Of a DNA stretch of 64,000 bases, positions 18,831 through 28,851 are shown in pieces. Under the pieces are notes generated by a model, which did not search any database, had not been told where the DNA came from, and was given only the letters and a program-made list of their open reading frames with translations. Source of the stretch: Nostoc sp. TCL26-01 (lineage in GTDB: Bacteria; Cyanobacteriota; Cyanobacteriia; Cyanobacteriales; Nostocaceae); assembly GCF_013393945.1 (NCBI RefSeq), contig NZ_CP040297.1, positions 3,302,804 through 3,366,803 of the forward strand, given 5' to 3'. Within the stretch, counting starts at the first letter, position 1; every line of letters starts with the position of its first letter. Made by a program: the position numbers and the translations under genes.

Positions 18831-19157
18831 ATGATTTTAACTACAACTGATGTAATTCAAGGCGCAGTGATTGACTCATATTTAGGTATTGTGACCGCAG
18901 AAGTAGTCTATGGTAGTAATTTTCTCCGAGATTTTTTAGCAAGTATTCGAGATGTAATTGGTGGACGTACTGGCAGTTATGAGCGTTTATTTGAACAAGG
19001 ACAACGTAAAGCAATGGAAGAATTAGAACAAAGGGCGCAACGTTTGGGAGCAAATGCTGTAATTGGGATTGAAATTGACACTGGCACAATCAATATTGAT
19101 CAATCAGGTGTTTTATTATTGATTACAGCTACAGGTACTGCTGTGAAAATCCGTTAA
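18831..19157 (+). CDS. YbjQ/UPF0145 family protein
   Basis: 108 residues from the ATG at 18831; an upstream TTG at 18801 is less likely. The pattern MILTTTDVIQG, GIVTAEVVYGSNFLRD, ARKAMEELEQRAQRLGANAVIGIEID is the signature of the YbjQ family, small proteins that assemble as pentamers and are annotated as putative heavy-metal-binding, with no settled function. Single-gene unit. Confidence 0.9.
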   Translation: MILTTTDVIQGAVIDSYLGIVTAEVVYGSNFLRDFLASIRDVIGGRTGSYERLFEQGQRKAMEELEQRAQRLGANAVIGIEIDTGTINIDQSGVLLLITATGTAVKIR

Positions 19158-19506
19158 GAGAATTCCTTATCAAAAAGGATACTAAATTTTTCTAGGGAAT
19201 TAGCAAAATGTTGCACTTAATATTTTGTAGAGACAAAATAGATAATTTTTCCCATGAAAATCTTTATCTATTCATCACTGAATAATATATACCAATCTAA
19301 TTTAATTACTATAATTAGTGAATTTTCAATGCTAATATTTTTTAGATTAAATACATCTTTTATTTCCGACTCAAGATAGAGCAAATAACTCTTTCTATTG
19401 ATAGAGATTAAAATCAAAAATTAGACATTTAATTTTAGCGTAGGTCTAAACGTAAGTAACCAAAAAATACTTGACTGCAGTCAAAATAGTCAGGAGAAAA
19501 TACACT
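19158..19506. other. AT-rich spacer before small membrane protein
   Basis: About 350 AT-rich bases. I see no gene or clear repeat apart from short inverted patches (for example AATTCCTTATC...GGGAATTAG). It presumably carries the promoter of the next gene; AGGAG at 19492-19496 is its ribosome site. Confidence 0.4.
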
Positions 19507-20133
19507 ATGTCATACGTAAATCGAGTTGACGACGATGTTATCCAGCCTGAATCAAGCATAGTTACGAGAGTCGGTGATTACCATGATCGTGTTCGTTGGG
19601 GCCCAATCATTTCTGGTGTCTTGGTTGCCTTAGCTACGCAATTAATTTTAAGTGCTTTGTTTGCCGCTATTGGTGCTGGCACAATTGCCAACTCAGGCGC
19701 ACCCAGAAGCATTGCACCTGGAGTTGCTGGTAATGTGGGACTGTGGTCAACTATTGCGTTATTAATTTCCCTATTTACTGGTGGTTGGGTGACAGCTCGT
19801 GCTTCTGGCCCCATGAACCGGAATACAGCCTTACTCAATGGGGCAATTCTTTGGGCGACGACTTTGGCACTTAGCTCATGGCTATTGGCTAGTGGAGTAT
19901 CTGGTGCTTTTGGCATTGCTGCTTCTAATGCAGGAGAAGTAATTAACCAAGTCCAACAACCCGGTACATCAGTACCACCTAATGTTCCCAATGTTACACC
20001 AGAGCAAGCGCGGGACATCGCTGCTGCAACTTCTAGAAGCTTATGGTGGTTTGTCTTCGGTTCTTTGTTGGGTTTAGTTGCTTCACTGATGGGTGCAGCA
20101 GCCGGAGTTCGCAACCCCAGAACTAACAATTGA
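19507..20133 (+). CDS. Four-TM hypothetical membrane protein
   Basis: 208 residues from the ATG at 19507, which has AGGAG eleven bases upstream; a TTG at 19471 is less likely. After a soluble N-terminus (about 30 residues) there are four hydrophobic helices, near residues 32-58, 76-93, 108-132 and 178-200, with small-residue-rich packing and a Pro/Val loop (VQQPGTSVPPNVPNVTPEQ) before the last. This resembles cyanobacterial proteins of unknown function in the inner membrane. No enzyme motif is visible. Confidence 0.8.
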   Translation: MSYVNRVDDDVIQPESSIVTRVGDYHDRVRWGPIISGVLVALATQLILSALFAAIGAGTIANSGAPRSIAPGVAGNVGLWSTIALLISLFTGGWVTARASGPMNRNTALLNGAILWATTLALSSWLLASGVSGAFGIAASNAGEVINQVQQPGTSVPPNVPNVTPEQARDIAAATSRSLWWFVFGSLLGLVASLMGAAAGVRNPRTNN

Positions 20134-20159
20134 TTGATGAGAATTGAGAGTCATATCAT

Positions 20160-20184
20160 ACCCGACTTCTCAAAAAAGCCGGGT
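20160..20184. terminator. CCCGACTT hairpin
   Basis: ACCCGACTT and AAGCCGGGT form a stem with one mismatch over a short A-rich loop, 27 bases after the membrane-protein stop. Possible terminator, and a relative of the perfect hairpin at 7101-7133. Confidence 0.5.
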
Positions 20185-20243
20185 ACTTGAAACTTGAGTG
20201 AGCAGATACAATTAGAAGAAACTGTAAAAAACCCATTTTCCTG

Positions 20244-20561
20244 ATGAATCTTCAAAGAGTCACAAATTTGAATAGGCTGTCTCTTCATGTTCTGGTTGAA
20301 CAAGCTCAAGCAGGTCATTTTATCGCATCAGTGCCAGAGTTACCTAATTGTGTGGCCGAAGCTGAAAATCGTACAGATGCGATCGCTGCTGTACAAGAGC
20401 AGGTTAGAGTTAGACTGACGAATATTGAGGTACTAACCCTAGAAGTGGCAAATAATCCTTGGACAGATTTTATCGGAATGTTTAAGGGAGATGATGACTT
20501 TGCTTCCATAGCTCAAGAACTGCGTGCTGAACGCGAGTTGGATATAGATACCGCCGTATGA
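20244..20561 (+). CDS. HicB-like antitoxin of a type II toxin-antitoxin operon
   Basis: 105 residues. The N-terminal half (LSLHVLVEQAQAGHFIASVPELPNCVAEAENRTDAIAAVQEQV) has the HicB-like strand-helix pattern with the xxPELPxCxAxxxxxxDA motif. The C-terminus (DDDFASIAQELRAERELD) is the kind of tail that binds a PIN toxin. Its stop overlaps the start of the following PIN gene (ATGA), so the pair is a translationally coupled TA operon. Since the toxin is broken, this antitoxin may now have no partner. Confidence 0.78.
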   Translation: MNLQRVTNLNRLSLHVLVEQAQAGHFIASVPELPNCVAEAENRTDAIAAVQEQVRVRLTNIEVLTLEVANNPWTDFIGMFKGDDDFASIAQELRAERELDIDTAV

Positions 20562-20995
20562 GCCTTTGGGTGTTAGATACAGATCATGTATCGCTGCTAT
20601 TAGAACAGCATCCACTGGTGAGCCGTCGAGTGTCAGAGGTGGGAGCAGAGGTAGCGATTTCTATTGTGACGGTTTAGGAATTGTTTAATGGTTGGGTGGT
20701 GAGAATCAACAGTGCGCCAAAAGTTGAAGATGTTGTGCGACTGTATGGAAAGTTGAGCCGGACAGTTGCTCTATGTGGACGGGTAAGGGTGTTGGATTTT
20801 GATGATTTTGCTGCTTGTACGTTTGTGCGATTGCTCGAAGAAAATCCCACGTTATCAAAACAGCGATTGCACAAGGATATGCGAATTGCAGCAATTGCTT
20901 TGGCTCTTGATGCAGTTCTAGTGACGCGAAACTATCGAGATTTTTCTCAAGTGCCTTCTTTAAAGATTGAAGATTGGTCACGGCAAGACGGATGA
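20558..20995 (+). pseudogene. VapC-like PIN-domain toxin broken by an amber codon
   Basis: Reading from ATG 20558 gives MSLWVLDTDHVSLLLEQHP and continues to VTV, then TAG at 20675-20677 (codon 40), then ELFNGW in the same frame to TGA at 20993. Intact homologues have a Gln or similar residue at this point before the catalytic Glu (TVxELF), so a single CAG-to-TAG change would explain it. The remaining PIN residues (Asp7, the Glu after the stop, KDMRIAAIAL and VTRNYRDFSQVP) are well kept, indicating recent inactivation. Suppression or a downstream restart (TTG 20681) would lack the first Asp and be inactive. Confidence 0.85.
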
Positions 20996-21122
20996 TCATT
21001 GTTGCCACTGCTTACTGATTTCAATAATGTTCGTGCTGTTATGAGGTGAAAGTAACCCTTCTCCGACTAGAATACCTTTCATACTCTTTTTTTGGCTAAG
21101 GTATTGTTTAAGCCACCCAGAT

Positions 21123-21425
21123 TCAAGTGGCGACTACTTTAACAACGCTACTGTAGACATGGGGTTCAACATGAGCGATCGCTTCATGAAACTTTTCATC
21201 ATGTAATTCTTTAAATCGCGGTTGCTGTCTTAAAATATCAATCTGTGCTGCTGATTGCCAATGAGCGATCGCTACTACCTTAGAACCATCATCACTTTTG
21301 AGTAACTGAGCATCGAGAAACCCAGGCTGAGACTGCACCACCTCAGTATAAATCTGCTGGATGCGCTCAAACGCATCCTCTTGCTTACCAGCATTGACAG
21401 TAAAAACGTTGACGAAAGTAATCAT
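21123..21425 (-). CDS. Antibiotic biosynthesis monooxygenase (ABM)-domain protein
   Basis: 100 residues from the internal Met at 21425; an upstream start at 21491 would add 22 residues with no family counterpart. The pattern MITFVNVFTVNAGKQEDAFERIQ, QPGFLDAQLLKSDDG, VAIAHWQSAAQIDILRQQPRF is the dimeric alpha-beta-barrel of ABM/heme-degrading-like monooxygenases. Substrate unknown; many are housekeeping quinone- or heme-related proteins. Confidence 0.83.
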   Translation of the reverse strand: MITFVNVFTVNAGKQEDAFERIQQIYTEVVQSQPGFLDAQLLKSDDGSKVVAIAHWQSAAQIDILRQQPRFKELHDEKFHEAIAHVEPHVYSSVVKVVAT

Positions 21426-21644
21426 TTGTGTATTATGATTGCCGATTAGGTTGATTGTAGCGCTAGCTTTACTCAATACTAAGATATACATTGGGTTCCG
21501 CAGATCATGTTGTGGCTCCCCAACCTACTAATACTTAACTCACCAAAGCGATTGTATATTTTTTTAGTGAGAAGTCCCTAACTCCTGGTAATCTCTGGAT
21601 GGGTTAAAATTAGGCATGATTCTCAGCTGGCTAATCCTGTATTT

Positions 21645-23579
21645 ATGACTATGCACAATTCCGTTGCTAACAAAGCTTTTGAGCGAGACGCTTTTGATGT
21701 CATTGTCGTCGGTGCAGGTCACTCTGGTTGCGAAGCAGCACTGGCTACAGCTCGCCTTGGCTGTCGTACCCTCTTACTAACTCTCAACTTAGATAAAATT
21801 GCTTGGCAACCTTGCAATCCTGCGGTGGGAGGGCCTGCTAAATCTCAGTTGACCCATGAGATAGATGCTTTGGGTGGGGAAATTGGCAAGATGGCAGACC
21901 GCACATATCTGCAAAAGCGTATCCTCAACTCTTCACGAGGGCCGGCAGTGTGGGCATTACGCGCCCAAACAGACAAGCGAGAATATGCGGCTGTGATGAA
22001 AAATATTGTGGAAAACCAAGAGAATTTGAGCATCCGCGAAGGTATGGTGACAGACTTGGTGTTGGGTGCTGATAATCAAGTCATCGGTGTGGAAACCTAT
22101 TTTGGTGTGACCTTTGATTGTCAAGCTGTGATTCTCACTACAGGGACTTTTCTGGGTGGCAAGATTTGGGTAGGCAATAAATCAATGCCCGCCGGCCGTG
22201 CGGGAGAATTTGCAGCAGAGGGATTAACGCAAACATTGAATCGCTTGGGGTTTGAAACTGGTAGACTCAAGACTGGTACACCTGCACGGGTGGATAAGCG
22301 CTCTGTAGATTACAGCAAAATGGAAGTCCAGCCAGGGGATACAGAGGTGCGGTGGTTTAGTTTTGACCCAGAGGTGTGGGTAGAGAGAGAACAGCTACCT
22401 TGTCATATGACACGCACCACGGCCCAAACCCATCGCTTGATTAGAGAAAATTTGCACTTGTCACCTGTGTACGGTGGTTGGGTGGAAGCGAAAGGGCCAC
22501 GTTATTGTCCTAGTATTGAGGATAAGATTGTCCGTTTTGTGGATAAAGATAGCCACCAAATATTTATTGAACCAGAGGGTAGAGATATTCCGGAATTATA
22601 TATCCAAGGGTTTTCTACAGGGTTGCCGGAGAATCTGCAACTACAGATGTTGCGGACTCTCCCTGGTTTGGAAAATTGCGTAATGCTACGTCCAGCTTAT
22701 GCGGTGGAATATGATTATTTACCCGCAACCCAGTGTTATCCCACACTGATGACAAAAAAAATTGCTGGGTTGTTTTGTGCTGGACAGGTGAATGGCACAA
22801 CTGGTTATGAAGAAGCCGCAGCTCAGGGAATTGTCGCCGGAATTAATGCGGCCCGGTTTGTCCGTGGTCAGGAGATGATTGTTTTCCCCCGTGAGCAAAG
22901 TTACATTGGTACTTTGGTTGATGACCTGTGTACAAAAGACTTACGGGAGCCTTACCGGATGCTAACCAGTCGTTCAGAGTATCGGTTGTTACTGCGTTCT
23001 GATAATGCTGACCAGCGTCTTACACCCTTGGGACGAGAAATTGGCTTGATTGACGATCGCCGTTGGCAAATGTTCACTGACAAACAAGCCCAAATTACTG
23101 GTGAGAAAGAACGGTTGTATGCGACCAGAATCAAAGAACATGAGCAAGTAGGTAAAGCGATCGCTGACGATACTCAACAAGCCATCAGAGGTTCGATTAC
23201 TCTGGCTGACTTACTGCGTCGTCCCGGATTTCATTATGTTGACTTGGATAAATACGGACTAGGCAATCCCAGCTTAAACCAAGCCGCCAGAGAAGGAGCA
23301 GAAATAGATATCAAATATTCTGGCTACCTGGCTAGACAACAAAGCCAAATCGAACAAATTGCTAGGCAAGCAAATCGTCAGTTATCTCCCGACTTAGATT
23401 ACACACAAATTGATACCCTGTCTAAAGAAGCGAGGGAAAAACTCACCAAGGTAAAACCACTGACTATTGGGCAAGCGGCTCGTATCGGTGGTGTCAATCC
23501 TGCGGATATTAATGCCTTATTAATTTATTTAGAATTGCGTCAAACCAAGCAGCAGAACGGATTAGCGGCTTTATCTTAA
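21645..23579 (+). CDS. mnmG: tRNA uridine 5-carboxymethylaminomethyl modification enzyme MnmG
   Basis: 644 residues, normal length. N-terminal FAD dinucleotide motif [12 protein letters not shown], then [24 protein letters not shown], the GTFLGGKIW signature, active-site region CYPT near residue 370, and the C-terminal helical domain ([26 protein letters not shown]). With MnmE it adds the cmnm5 group to U34 of certain tRNAs using FAD and 5,10-methylene-THF. The start could be either of two Met codons, at 21645 or 21651. Single gene with short flanking spacers. Confidence 0.98.
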   Translation: MTMHNSVANKAFERDAFDVIVVGAGHSGCEAALATARLGCRTLLLTLNLDKIAWQPCNPAVGGPAKSQLTHEIDALGGEIGKMADRTYLQKRILNSSRGPAVWALRAQTDKREYAAVMKNIVENQENLSIREGMVTDLVLGADNQVIGVETYFGVTFDCQAVILTTGTFLGGKIWVGNKSMPAGRAGEFAAEGLTQTLNRLGFETGRLKTGTPARVDKRSVDYSKMEVQPGDTEVRWFSFDPEVWVEREQLPCHMTRTTAQTHRLIRENLHLSPVYGGWVEAKGPRYCPSIEDKIVRFVDKDSHQIFIEPEGRDIPELYIQGFSTGLPENLQLQMLRTLPGLENCVMLRPAYAVEYDYLPATQCYPTLMTKKIAGLFCAGQVNGTTGYEEAAAQGIVAGINAARFVRGQEMIVFPREQSYIGTLVDDLCTKDLREPYRMLTSRSEYRLLLRSDNADQRLTPLGREIGLIDDRRWQMFTDKQAQITGEKERLYATRIKEHEQVGKAIADDTQQAIRGSITLADLLRRPGFHYVDLDKYGLGNPSLNQAAREGAEIDIKYSGYLARQQSQIEQIARQANRQLSPDLDYTQIDTLSKEAREKLTKVKPLTIGQAARIGGVNPADINALLIYLELRQTKQQNGLAALS

Positions 23580-23689
23580 CTTCATCTTGATAAAGGGTGA
23601 GTATATTAGAAGAGGGATGGGTAAGATAGATGACAAGAGTTCAGTCCTGGCATCATCAACGATCCCCAGTTTTACGTTGGATTTAACAC

Positions 23690-23815
23690 AACAGAATTCA
23701 GCACTCAGGAGTCAGAATTCAGCATGAATTCTGTACGACTGGTGGGTCTGACTCCTCTAGCAAGATCCCGTAGGGTATTCTGACTCCTGAATTCTGGCTT
23801 CTGAATTCTTCTTCA
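23690..23815. repeat. CAGGAGTCAGAATTC inverted-repeat family
   Basis: Alternating CAGGAGTCAGAATTCAG and CTGACTCCTGAATTCTG blocks, about 100 bases overall, able to fold back. The same family occurs around 6115-6220 upstream of the sulfotransferase. Confidence 0.6.
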
Positions 23816-23874
23816 ACATTCCCATTTCCAGGTAGTAGGGGCGGTGTTCCCAATCCTGGCAGCTACCACCCAAA

Positions 23875-25236
23875 ATGCTTATGTTACAAAAAGCTAGCAC
23901 CCATCTCATTATTCCAGAACCATCAGAAGACTTGATTGTAAACGAGCCTTGGTCAATAGACTTTTATGCTGATGGCTTGATGGATGAACTTTTTGCTGAT
24001 ATTGACGAGATTCTGGATACAAATCTCCCCCACTTAACTAATAAGAGAGGTAGACCACTACGCCAAGCATCTCCAGTCAGTAGTGATTGGTTTCATCACC
24101 AAGGCAATCAACAAACTATAGAATATGACCATCTGCAAACACTGGATATTCCGCAGATTGTCTTGCCAAATACACTTAACCGTGTGCAAACTGTTGCCCC
24201 TGTAAGGAGCAAAGTTGGGGGTAAGGTTGTAGTTGATACTGCTGCTGTCAAAGCAGTTACCAAAGTTCGTACCAAACCCAGGCTAACTTTAGGTAAACTG
24301 TTGATGATCGGTACAACTACAGGAGTAGCGATCGCTGGTGTATTCTACATCATCCAATCTGGTTTGTTAATTCGGCTAACTGCCAAACTCACCCAACCAA
24401 ACATTCAGATATCACAAGCACAATTTCTGCCTAAACCAGATGTGGAAGGAGATTTAGTTAACTATATGTTGGGAGCTATGGCAATTTTAGATCAGCAAGA
24501 TGCCACAACTCAGCAGCCAGTCCGATCAGTTGCTAGTAGGGTCATTTCTCAGCCTTCATCTCTGGCTCTTAACAATAATCAAGCACCTGTGGGTAACTTG
24601 CCATCTCCCCTCATGGCTAACAATACACCACCCAGTCCTAGCCAAGGTACAAACGTCGTTGAGCGTATTTACATCCCTGTGTATCAAGCGCCATCACCAA
24701 TGCGCTATGCACCACCACCGATTCCTGGTATTACCTCACCTCTACCACCAATTGCCAATAATCCTCAAGCTGGTCAATCTCAGGTAGTGAAAAATGCTTT
24801 GAATCAAACAGCACCATCGGGCAAACCTGCAACTGTGAATATGTTAGCTGGGGCTGTGCGCTCAGAACTTAAACCTGTGGCTGTACGTAATGCACCCATC
24901 AACGTGCAACAGTCACCTAACTTGCTACCGACATTGCCCGTTGTGCCATTTGGGGCTAGTTTGCCACAACAGCCGAATAGTGGTGGTGATGCAGTACCAG
25001 TAGCATCACTCACTGTTGCTTCTGCTGCACCTACTCCCACACATACTTTAGAAGGCTTACTAGAATTGGGTAACAAATCTGTGGCTTTATTTCAAGTTAA
25101 TGGCGTAAGTCGGCGTGTCAACATTGGCGAAACTATTGGTTCTAGTGGTTGGACATTAGTGGAAGTCAATAACGGTGAAGCCATCGTTCGACGTAACGGT
25201 GAAGTGCGATCGATTTATGCAGGGCAGAAATTGTAA
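23875..25236 (+). CDS. Single-TM, proline-rich protein with PilP/GspC-like C-terminal domain
   Basis: 453 residues. A cytoplasmic N-terminus (about 1-140, acidic then basic) precedes one membrane helix (LMIGTTTGVAIAGVFYIIQS, about 143-162), a long Pro/Asn/Gln/Ser-rich linker (about 190-385), and a compact C-terminal beta domain (THTLEGLLELGNKSVALFQ to VRRNGEVRSIYAGQKL). That last domain resembles the small HR/PilP-type beta-barrel of type II secretion and type IV pilus proteins, which suggests an envelope-spanning adaptor, but this is a visual resemblance only. No pilus gene adjoins it. Confidence 0.72.
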   Translation: MLMLQKASTHLIIPEPSEDLIVNEPWSIDFYADGLMDELFADIDEILDTNLPHLTNKRGRPLRQASPVSSDWFHHQGNQQTIEYDHLQTLDIPQIVLPNTLNRVQTVAPVRSKVGGKVVVDTAAVKAVTKVRTKPRLTLGKLLMIGTTTGVAIAGVFYIIQSGLLIRLTAKLTQPNIQISQAQFLPKPDVEGDLVNYMLGAMAILDQQDATTQQPVRSVASRVISQPSSLALNNNQAPVGNLPSPLMANNTPPSPSQGTNVVERIYIPVYQAPSPMRYAPPPIPGITSPLPPIANNPQAGQSQVVKNALNQTAPSGKPATVNMLAGAVRSELKPVAVRNAPINVQQSPNLLPTLPVVPFGASLPQQPNSGGDAVPVASLTVASAAPTPTHTLEGLLELGNKSVALFQVNGVSRRVNIGETIGSSGWTLVEVNNGEAIVRRNGEVRSIYAGQKL

Positions 25237-25478
25237 TAGGAATAACGGTAGTTTTTCAATGGGTGCAACACATGATTATCAAGGGACACAAAATTTCTGT
25301 GTCCCTCCTTTAGTTGCTCATGTAGCCAAAATTCATCTGGATTATTTAATACCAATTCTCAAAAACTTGGCAACAGATGAAAACTCTGAAAACTATACAC
25401 AATCTGGATTTATTAATTACGTAGCTTGCTTCTCGCCTTTGGCGAGTATTACGTAGGCGCAAGCCTTCCCATAGGGTA
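25237..25478. repeat. Repeat-bearing spacer
   Basis: GGGACACAAAATTTCTGTGTCCC (25282-25304) is a perfect hairpin soon after the preceding gene and may terminate it. Further on, ACGTAGCTTGCTTCTCGCC-type sequence and GTATTACGAATTACGAATT match repeats at 4943-5000 and 35075-35190. Confidence 0.55.
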
Positions 25479-27020
25479 TTACGAATTACGAATTGACATC
25501 ACTGGTGGATTGATTTCAAAGTGAATATGATGATCATGTCCACTGGCAAATTTACATAACCCGGCTGTGATCAATTGACGATCATTAAAGAAAACTGCCC
25601 GGACTAATTTTTGACGACGGATAGACAAAAGAATTGCTCTAGCTGCATCTTGATCGTATTCAGAGTTAGTCCAGAAAATACCCCCAAATTTACCATCTTT
25701 TCTAGGTAAGAAGACATCGCACATCATCCCAGTTTCATGTCCTTGATGATCTGGGGTATCACCGCCATGAGGCAGACTCACATCATTGATGGCAAAATGA
25801 CTAGCACCAGGATAATTCTGACGATAACTGTTTTGATAATCTTGAGCAATTTCTTTGATGACATCAGCTAACCAATGTGTACCGAAATCGTGATTATCTT
25901 GAGTTTCTGCTAGTTCTCCATTGATCAAACCATTTTGCGGTTCACTTTTTGGCATCAACACCCACTGCGGCGCATTAGCAGCTTGCAACCATTTATGAGT
26001 CATGCCATTAACATCAATTCTACCGTCAGCTTGAATGGTACTACGACCAGCAATAATCGACTGAAATAGTCGAATCGCTTCATCTAATCCTCTGTCTCGA
26101 CTTGTGGTGCTGGGATCACCTACCCAGGTGTAGCCTAATTCATGTAATCTGGCTTTGACAGCTTTGACTTCATCAGGTTTGTTGACTCCACCAACTCCCA
26201 CACTACCAGTCAGCTTGATCACTGGGGCTACTGATTTGCTAGATGTTGGAGACAAGACGACTTTAAACTTGATTTCTAGACTTTGATCAGCGATCGCTAT
26301 TAACATTGTGCGATCGCCTGGTGTATTAAACACAAAATTAAATTGCCATTTACCATCTTGAGCAATTTTGCCACCTTCCACAGGGAAGCGATCGTCAATT
26401 AGTACTGACAAAACTTTGCCTTGATCTGCTAAACGTGCTACACCTTCCACAGTAAAAACTTGTCCTGGTGCAACTTCTTGCGGCGCACGGATGAGTTGTA
26501 ACTGTTCTACTGGTGGGGAAATCTCCACTCCACCAGCATTAGTTAATAACTTTTGGGCTTCTGGTAGTAAGTTAATAACTTTGGTGACATAGTTAGGATC
26601 AGCTGAATAGCCTTTAGTCTTGAGAAAGCCAATAAAATTTTCTGGCGTATTGGTATGTTCTTCTAAACCTTTATAGGGAGTCCGTGTTAAAAACTTCCAA
26701 TAACCCATCAAGAAAGCATCAATATCAGGAAACTGGCAAAACTCAACTTCCTTTGACTCTGATGGTACTTGAATTTTTAAGGGTTCAGCAAAACCTTTCA
26801 TATCAGGATCTCGCCATTTCAAACCAGCAAAGTTATTAGCTTTCACAGCAAGATCACTATTACCCCTAGCCGATTCTAATAACCATTGTGCCAAAGTGAC
26901 TTCTTTTAATATCTGCCGACTAATATCATTAATTTGGACAGCATCAATACCAGTTTTTGAAAATATTAACCCTAAATCTGCATGAGAATATTTGTTAGCT
27001 AAATCATCTATTAATGCCAT
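25479..27020 (-). CDS. Fused muralytic protein: glucosaminidase plus M74-like endopeptidase
   Basis: 513 residues from the ATG at 27020 (a TTG at 27038 is less likely). Segments: FlgJ/GH73-like glucosaminidase (ILKEVTLAQWLLESARGNSDLAVKANNFAGLKW style, Glu in the LLESARG helix) to about residue 165; an Ig-like beta domain (PPVEQLQLIRAPQEV to EIKFKVVL); a peptidoglycan-binding-like helical region (DEVKAVKARLHELGY); and a C-terminal domain with GGDTPDHQGHETGMMCD (419-435) and GHDHHIHFEI, resembling the zinc ligands of penicillin-insensitive murein endopeptidases (MepA, M74). No signal peptide. It would cut both glycan and peptide bonds; the M74 call is moderate. Confidence 0.75.
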   Translation of the reverse strand: MALIDDLANKYSHADLGLIFSKTGIDAVQINDISRQILKEVTLAQWLLESARGNSDLAVKANNFAGLKWRDPDMKGFAEPLKIQVPSESKEVEFCQFPDIDAFLMGYWKFLTRTPYKGLEEHTNTPENFIGFLKTKGYSADPNYVTKVINLLPEAQKLLTNAGGVEISPPVEQLQLIRAPQEVAPGQVFTVEGVARLADQGKVLSVLIDDRFPVEGGKIAQDGKWQFNFVFNTPGDRTMLIAIADQSLEIKFKVVLSPTSSKSVAPVIKLTGSVGVGGVNKPDEVKAVKARLHELGYTWVGDPSTTSRDRGLDEAIRLFQSIIAGRSTIQADGRIDVNGMTHKWLQAANAPQWVLMPKSEPQNGLINGELAETQDNHDFGTHWLADVIKEIAQDYQNSYRQNYPGASHFAINDVSLPHGGDTPDHQGHETGMMCDVFLPRKDGKFGGIFWTNSEYDQDAARAILLSIRRQKLVRAVFFNDRQLITAGLCKFASGHDHHIHFEINPPVMSIRNS

Positions 27021-27074
27021 ATTTTGCTCTGCTATCAATTAGTTTCTCTAAAAATATGAGAAATTTTATCTATA

Positions 27075-27201
27075 ACCCGCATTTCTCACAAAACGGTAGG
27101 GGCGAGTTCAGGAGATATTCGTGAATAATGGAAGCATATTTGTGAACCCGCCCCTACAGCCTCTGGACTTCGGTTTGCTCAATTTCGTGAGAAATTCGGG
27201 T
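27075..27201. mobile_element. MITE-like inverted-repeat element
   Basis: ACCCGCATTTCTCACAAAA at the left and a near-complement TTTCGTGAGAAATTCGGGT at the right enclose 127 bases. Inside, GTAGGGGCG and CGCCCCTAC form a second nested inverted repeat. A partial relative lies at 59990-60035. The rest of spacer 27021-27342 holds no gene. Confidence 0.6.
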
Positions 27202-27342
27202 ATAAGGGATACTGTCTGTATTAATACAATTAATCCTGAATGTCAACTACAGATTAGCTAACGCATCATTAATCCTCATTCCTCTCCTTGTAACAACCGT
27301 TCTCGATGCCATACCCTTAACTTGGGTGCTAATTCCAGTCTC

Positions 27343-28668
27343 CTAACCTCCTGTGTACTGAATACGGTAAATGCGATCGTTGGCTTCTTCCGTCACCAAT
27401 AGACTACCATCAGGTAGTACAAGTAACCCTACAGGCCTTCCCCAAGTGGTTGGTGCAGCAGGGTCGAGTAAAAATCCTGTGAGAAAATCTTCGTAGTAAC
27501 CCTGTGGTCGTCCTTGAGTATTAAAAGGTACAAATACTACTTTATAACCAGTCCCGCGATCGCGGTTCCACGAACCTCTAAAAGCAACAAAAGCCCCATT
27601 GCGGTATTTTTGCGGAAAAGTTTGGCGATCGTAAAACTGCAAGCCCAAAGCGGCTGAATGGGACTGAAACAAGACATCTGGAGTCAGGGTACGGGCAGCT
27701 AAATCTGGGCGTTTACTTTGATTATTGGTTTTTTGTCGAGGGTCAAGATTTTTTGCTGTCAAATAAGTGTAAGGCCAGCCATAAAATTCTCCCCGGCGAA
27801 TCCGTGTGAGGTAATCTGGAACCAAATCATCACCAATGCCATCCCGTTCGTTAACTGTAGTGTAGAGTTCTTTCGTGACAGGGTGAAAATCTAAACCGAC
27901 GGGGTTACGTAAGCCAAAGGCAAAAGTCTGCTGTTGAGAACCGTCCAAATTCATCACCTGTACTGAAGCCCTGGGTAGTTCTTCTTCATCGACATTAGAC
28001 CGAGAACCCACGGAAACATATAGTTTCTTACCATCAGGTGCAGCGACAACATTACGTGTCCAGTGTTGATTATAACCACCGCCAGGGAGGTCAGCAATTT
28101 TTGTCCCCCGCCCAGTTAATTGTTGCTGTCCTGGCTTGTAGGGGAATCGCAAAACAGCATCAGTATTACCTAAAAAGAAGGCATCACCCGCAAACGTCAT
28201 CCCAAAGGGAATATTTAGTCCATTAGCTGCGCTAGCAAAAGTTTGTTTGACATCAGCTACCCCATCACCATTACTATCACGCAACAAACGAATGCGATTT
28301 TGCCTAGTTTCTGTCACCAATACATCACCACTGGGAGTCAAAGCTAGCCAACGGGGTGCATCCAAACCTTCAGCAAAAACATTCACTGTAAACCCAGATG
28401 GAACTCTCAGTACTGGTTTTTGGGGAATAGCTACAACTTGGGGAGGTTTAGCAGCGCTATCTGTAGCAAAAGGTGCTGGTAAATTTTGTAAGTTAATCCG
28501 GATGGGAGTAGGTGAAAGTGTTTCTGTGGGAATGATATTTTGCCCCTGGGTCGGATTTGGCGGCAATTGCGCAGATGTAACTCCATTATCTAAAGAGGCT
28601 CGACTCTGGTTACAACCAACTGCGCCAGTCAATAACAACAGTAGCAAGCAACACCCAGCAACTTTCAT
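27343..28668 (-). CDS. Sorbosone/glucose dehydrogenase-like beta-propeller lipoprotein
   Basis: 441 residues. The N-terminus MKVAGCCLLLLLLTGAVGC looks like a lipoprotein signal with lipobox AVGC. After a Pro/Thr linker comes a six-bladed propeller of the GSDH type: GFTVNVFAEGLDAPRWLALTP, GDVLVTETRQNRIRLLRD, FGLRNPVGLDFHP, GEFYGWPYTY and LVTEEANDRIYRI. Such proteins oxidise sugars using PQQ, but many bacterial members have no known cofactor or substrate, and no PQQ genes are seen here. Periplasmic or membrane-anchored. Confidence 0.88.
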   Translation of the reverse strand: MKVAGCCLLLLLLTGAVGCNQSRASLDNGVTSAQLPPNPTQGQNIIPTETLSPTPIRINLQNLPAPFATDSAAKPPQVVAIPQKPVLRVPSGFTVNVFAEGLDAPRWLALTPSGDVLVTETRQNRIRLLRDSNGDGVADVKQTFASAANGLNIPFGMTFAGDAFFLGNTDAVLRFPYKPGQQQLTGRGTKIADLPGGGYNQHWTRNVVAAPDGKKLYVSVGSRSNVDEEELPRASVQVMNLDGSQQQTFAFGLRNPVGLDFHPVTKELYTTVNERDGIGDDLVPDYLTRIRRGEFYGWPYTYLTAKNLDPRQKTNNQSKRPDLAARTLTPDVLFQSHSAALGLQFYDRQTFPQKYRNGAFVAFRGSWNRDRGTGYKVVFVPFNTQGRPQGYYEDFLTGFLLDPAAPTTWGRPVGLLVLPDGSLLVTEEANDRIYRIQYTGG

Positions 28669-28851
28669 AGCAGTGTAGATACATACACAACCTTTTTAAT
28701 TTAGACTGGAAATTCCATGATTGCCGCCTGTCACAAGTTTGATTTTTAATTGACCGTCTCTCATTTTTCCCAACTTAATCAATAAAATTACAGCCAACAA
28801 CCCTAAGCTGAATGTAGAATGGAAAATGCTGTCTAATTGATGCAATAATTT

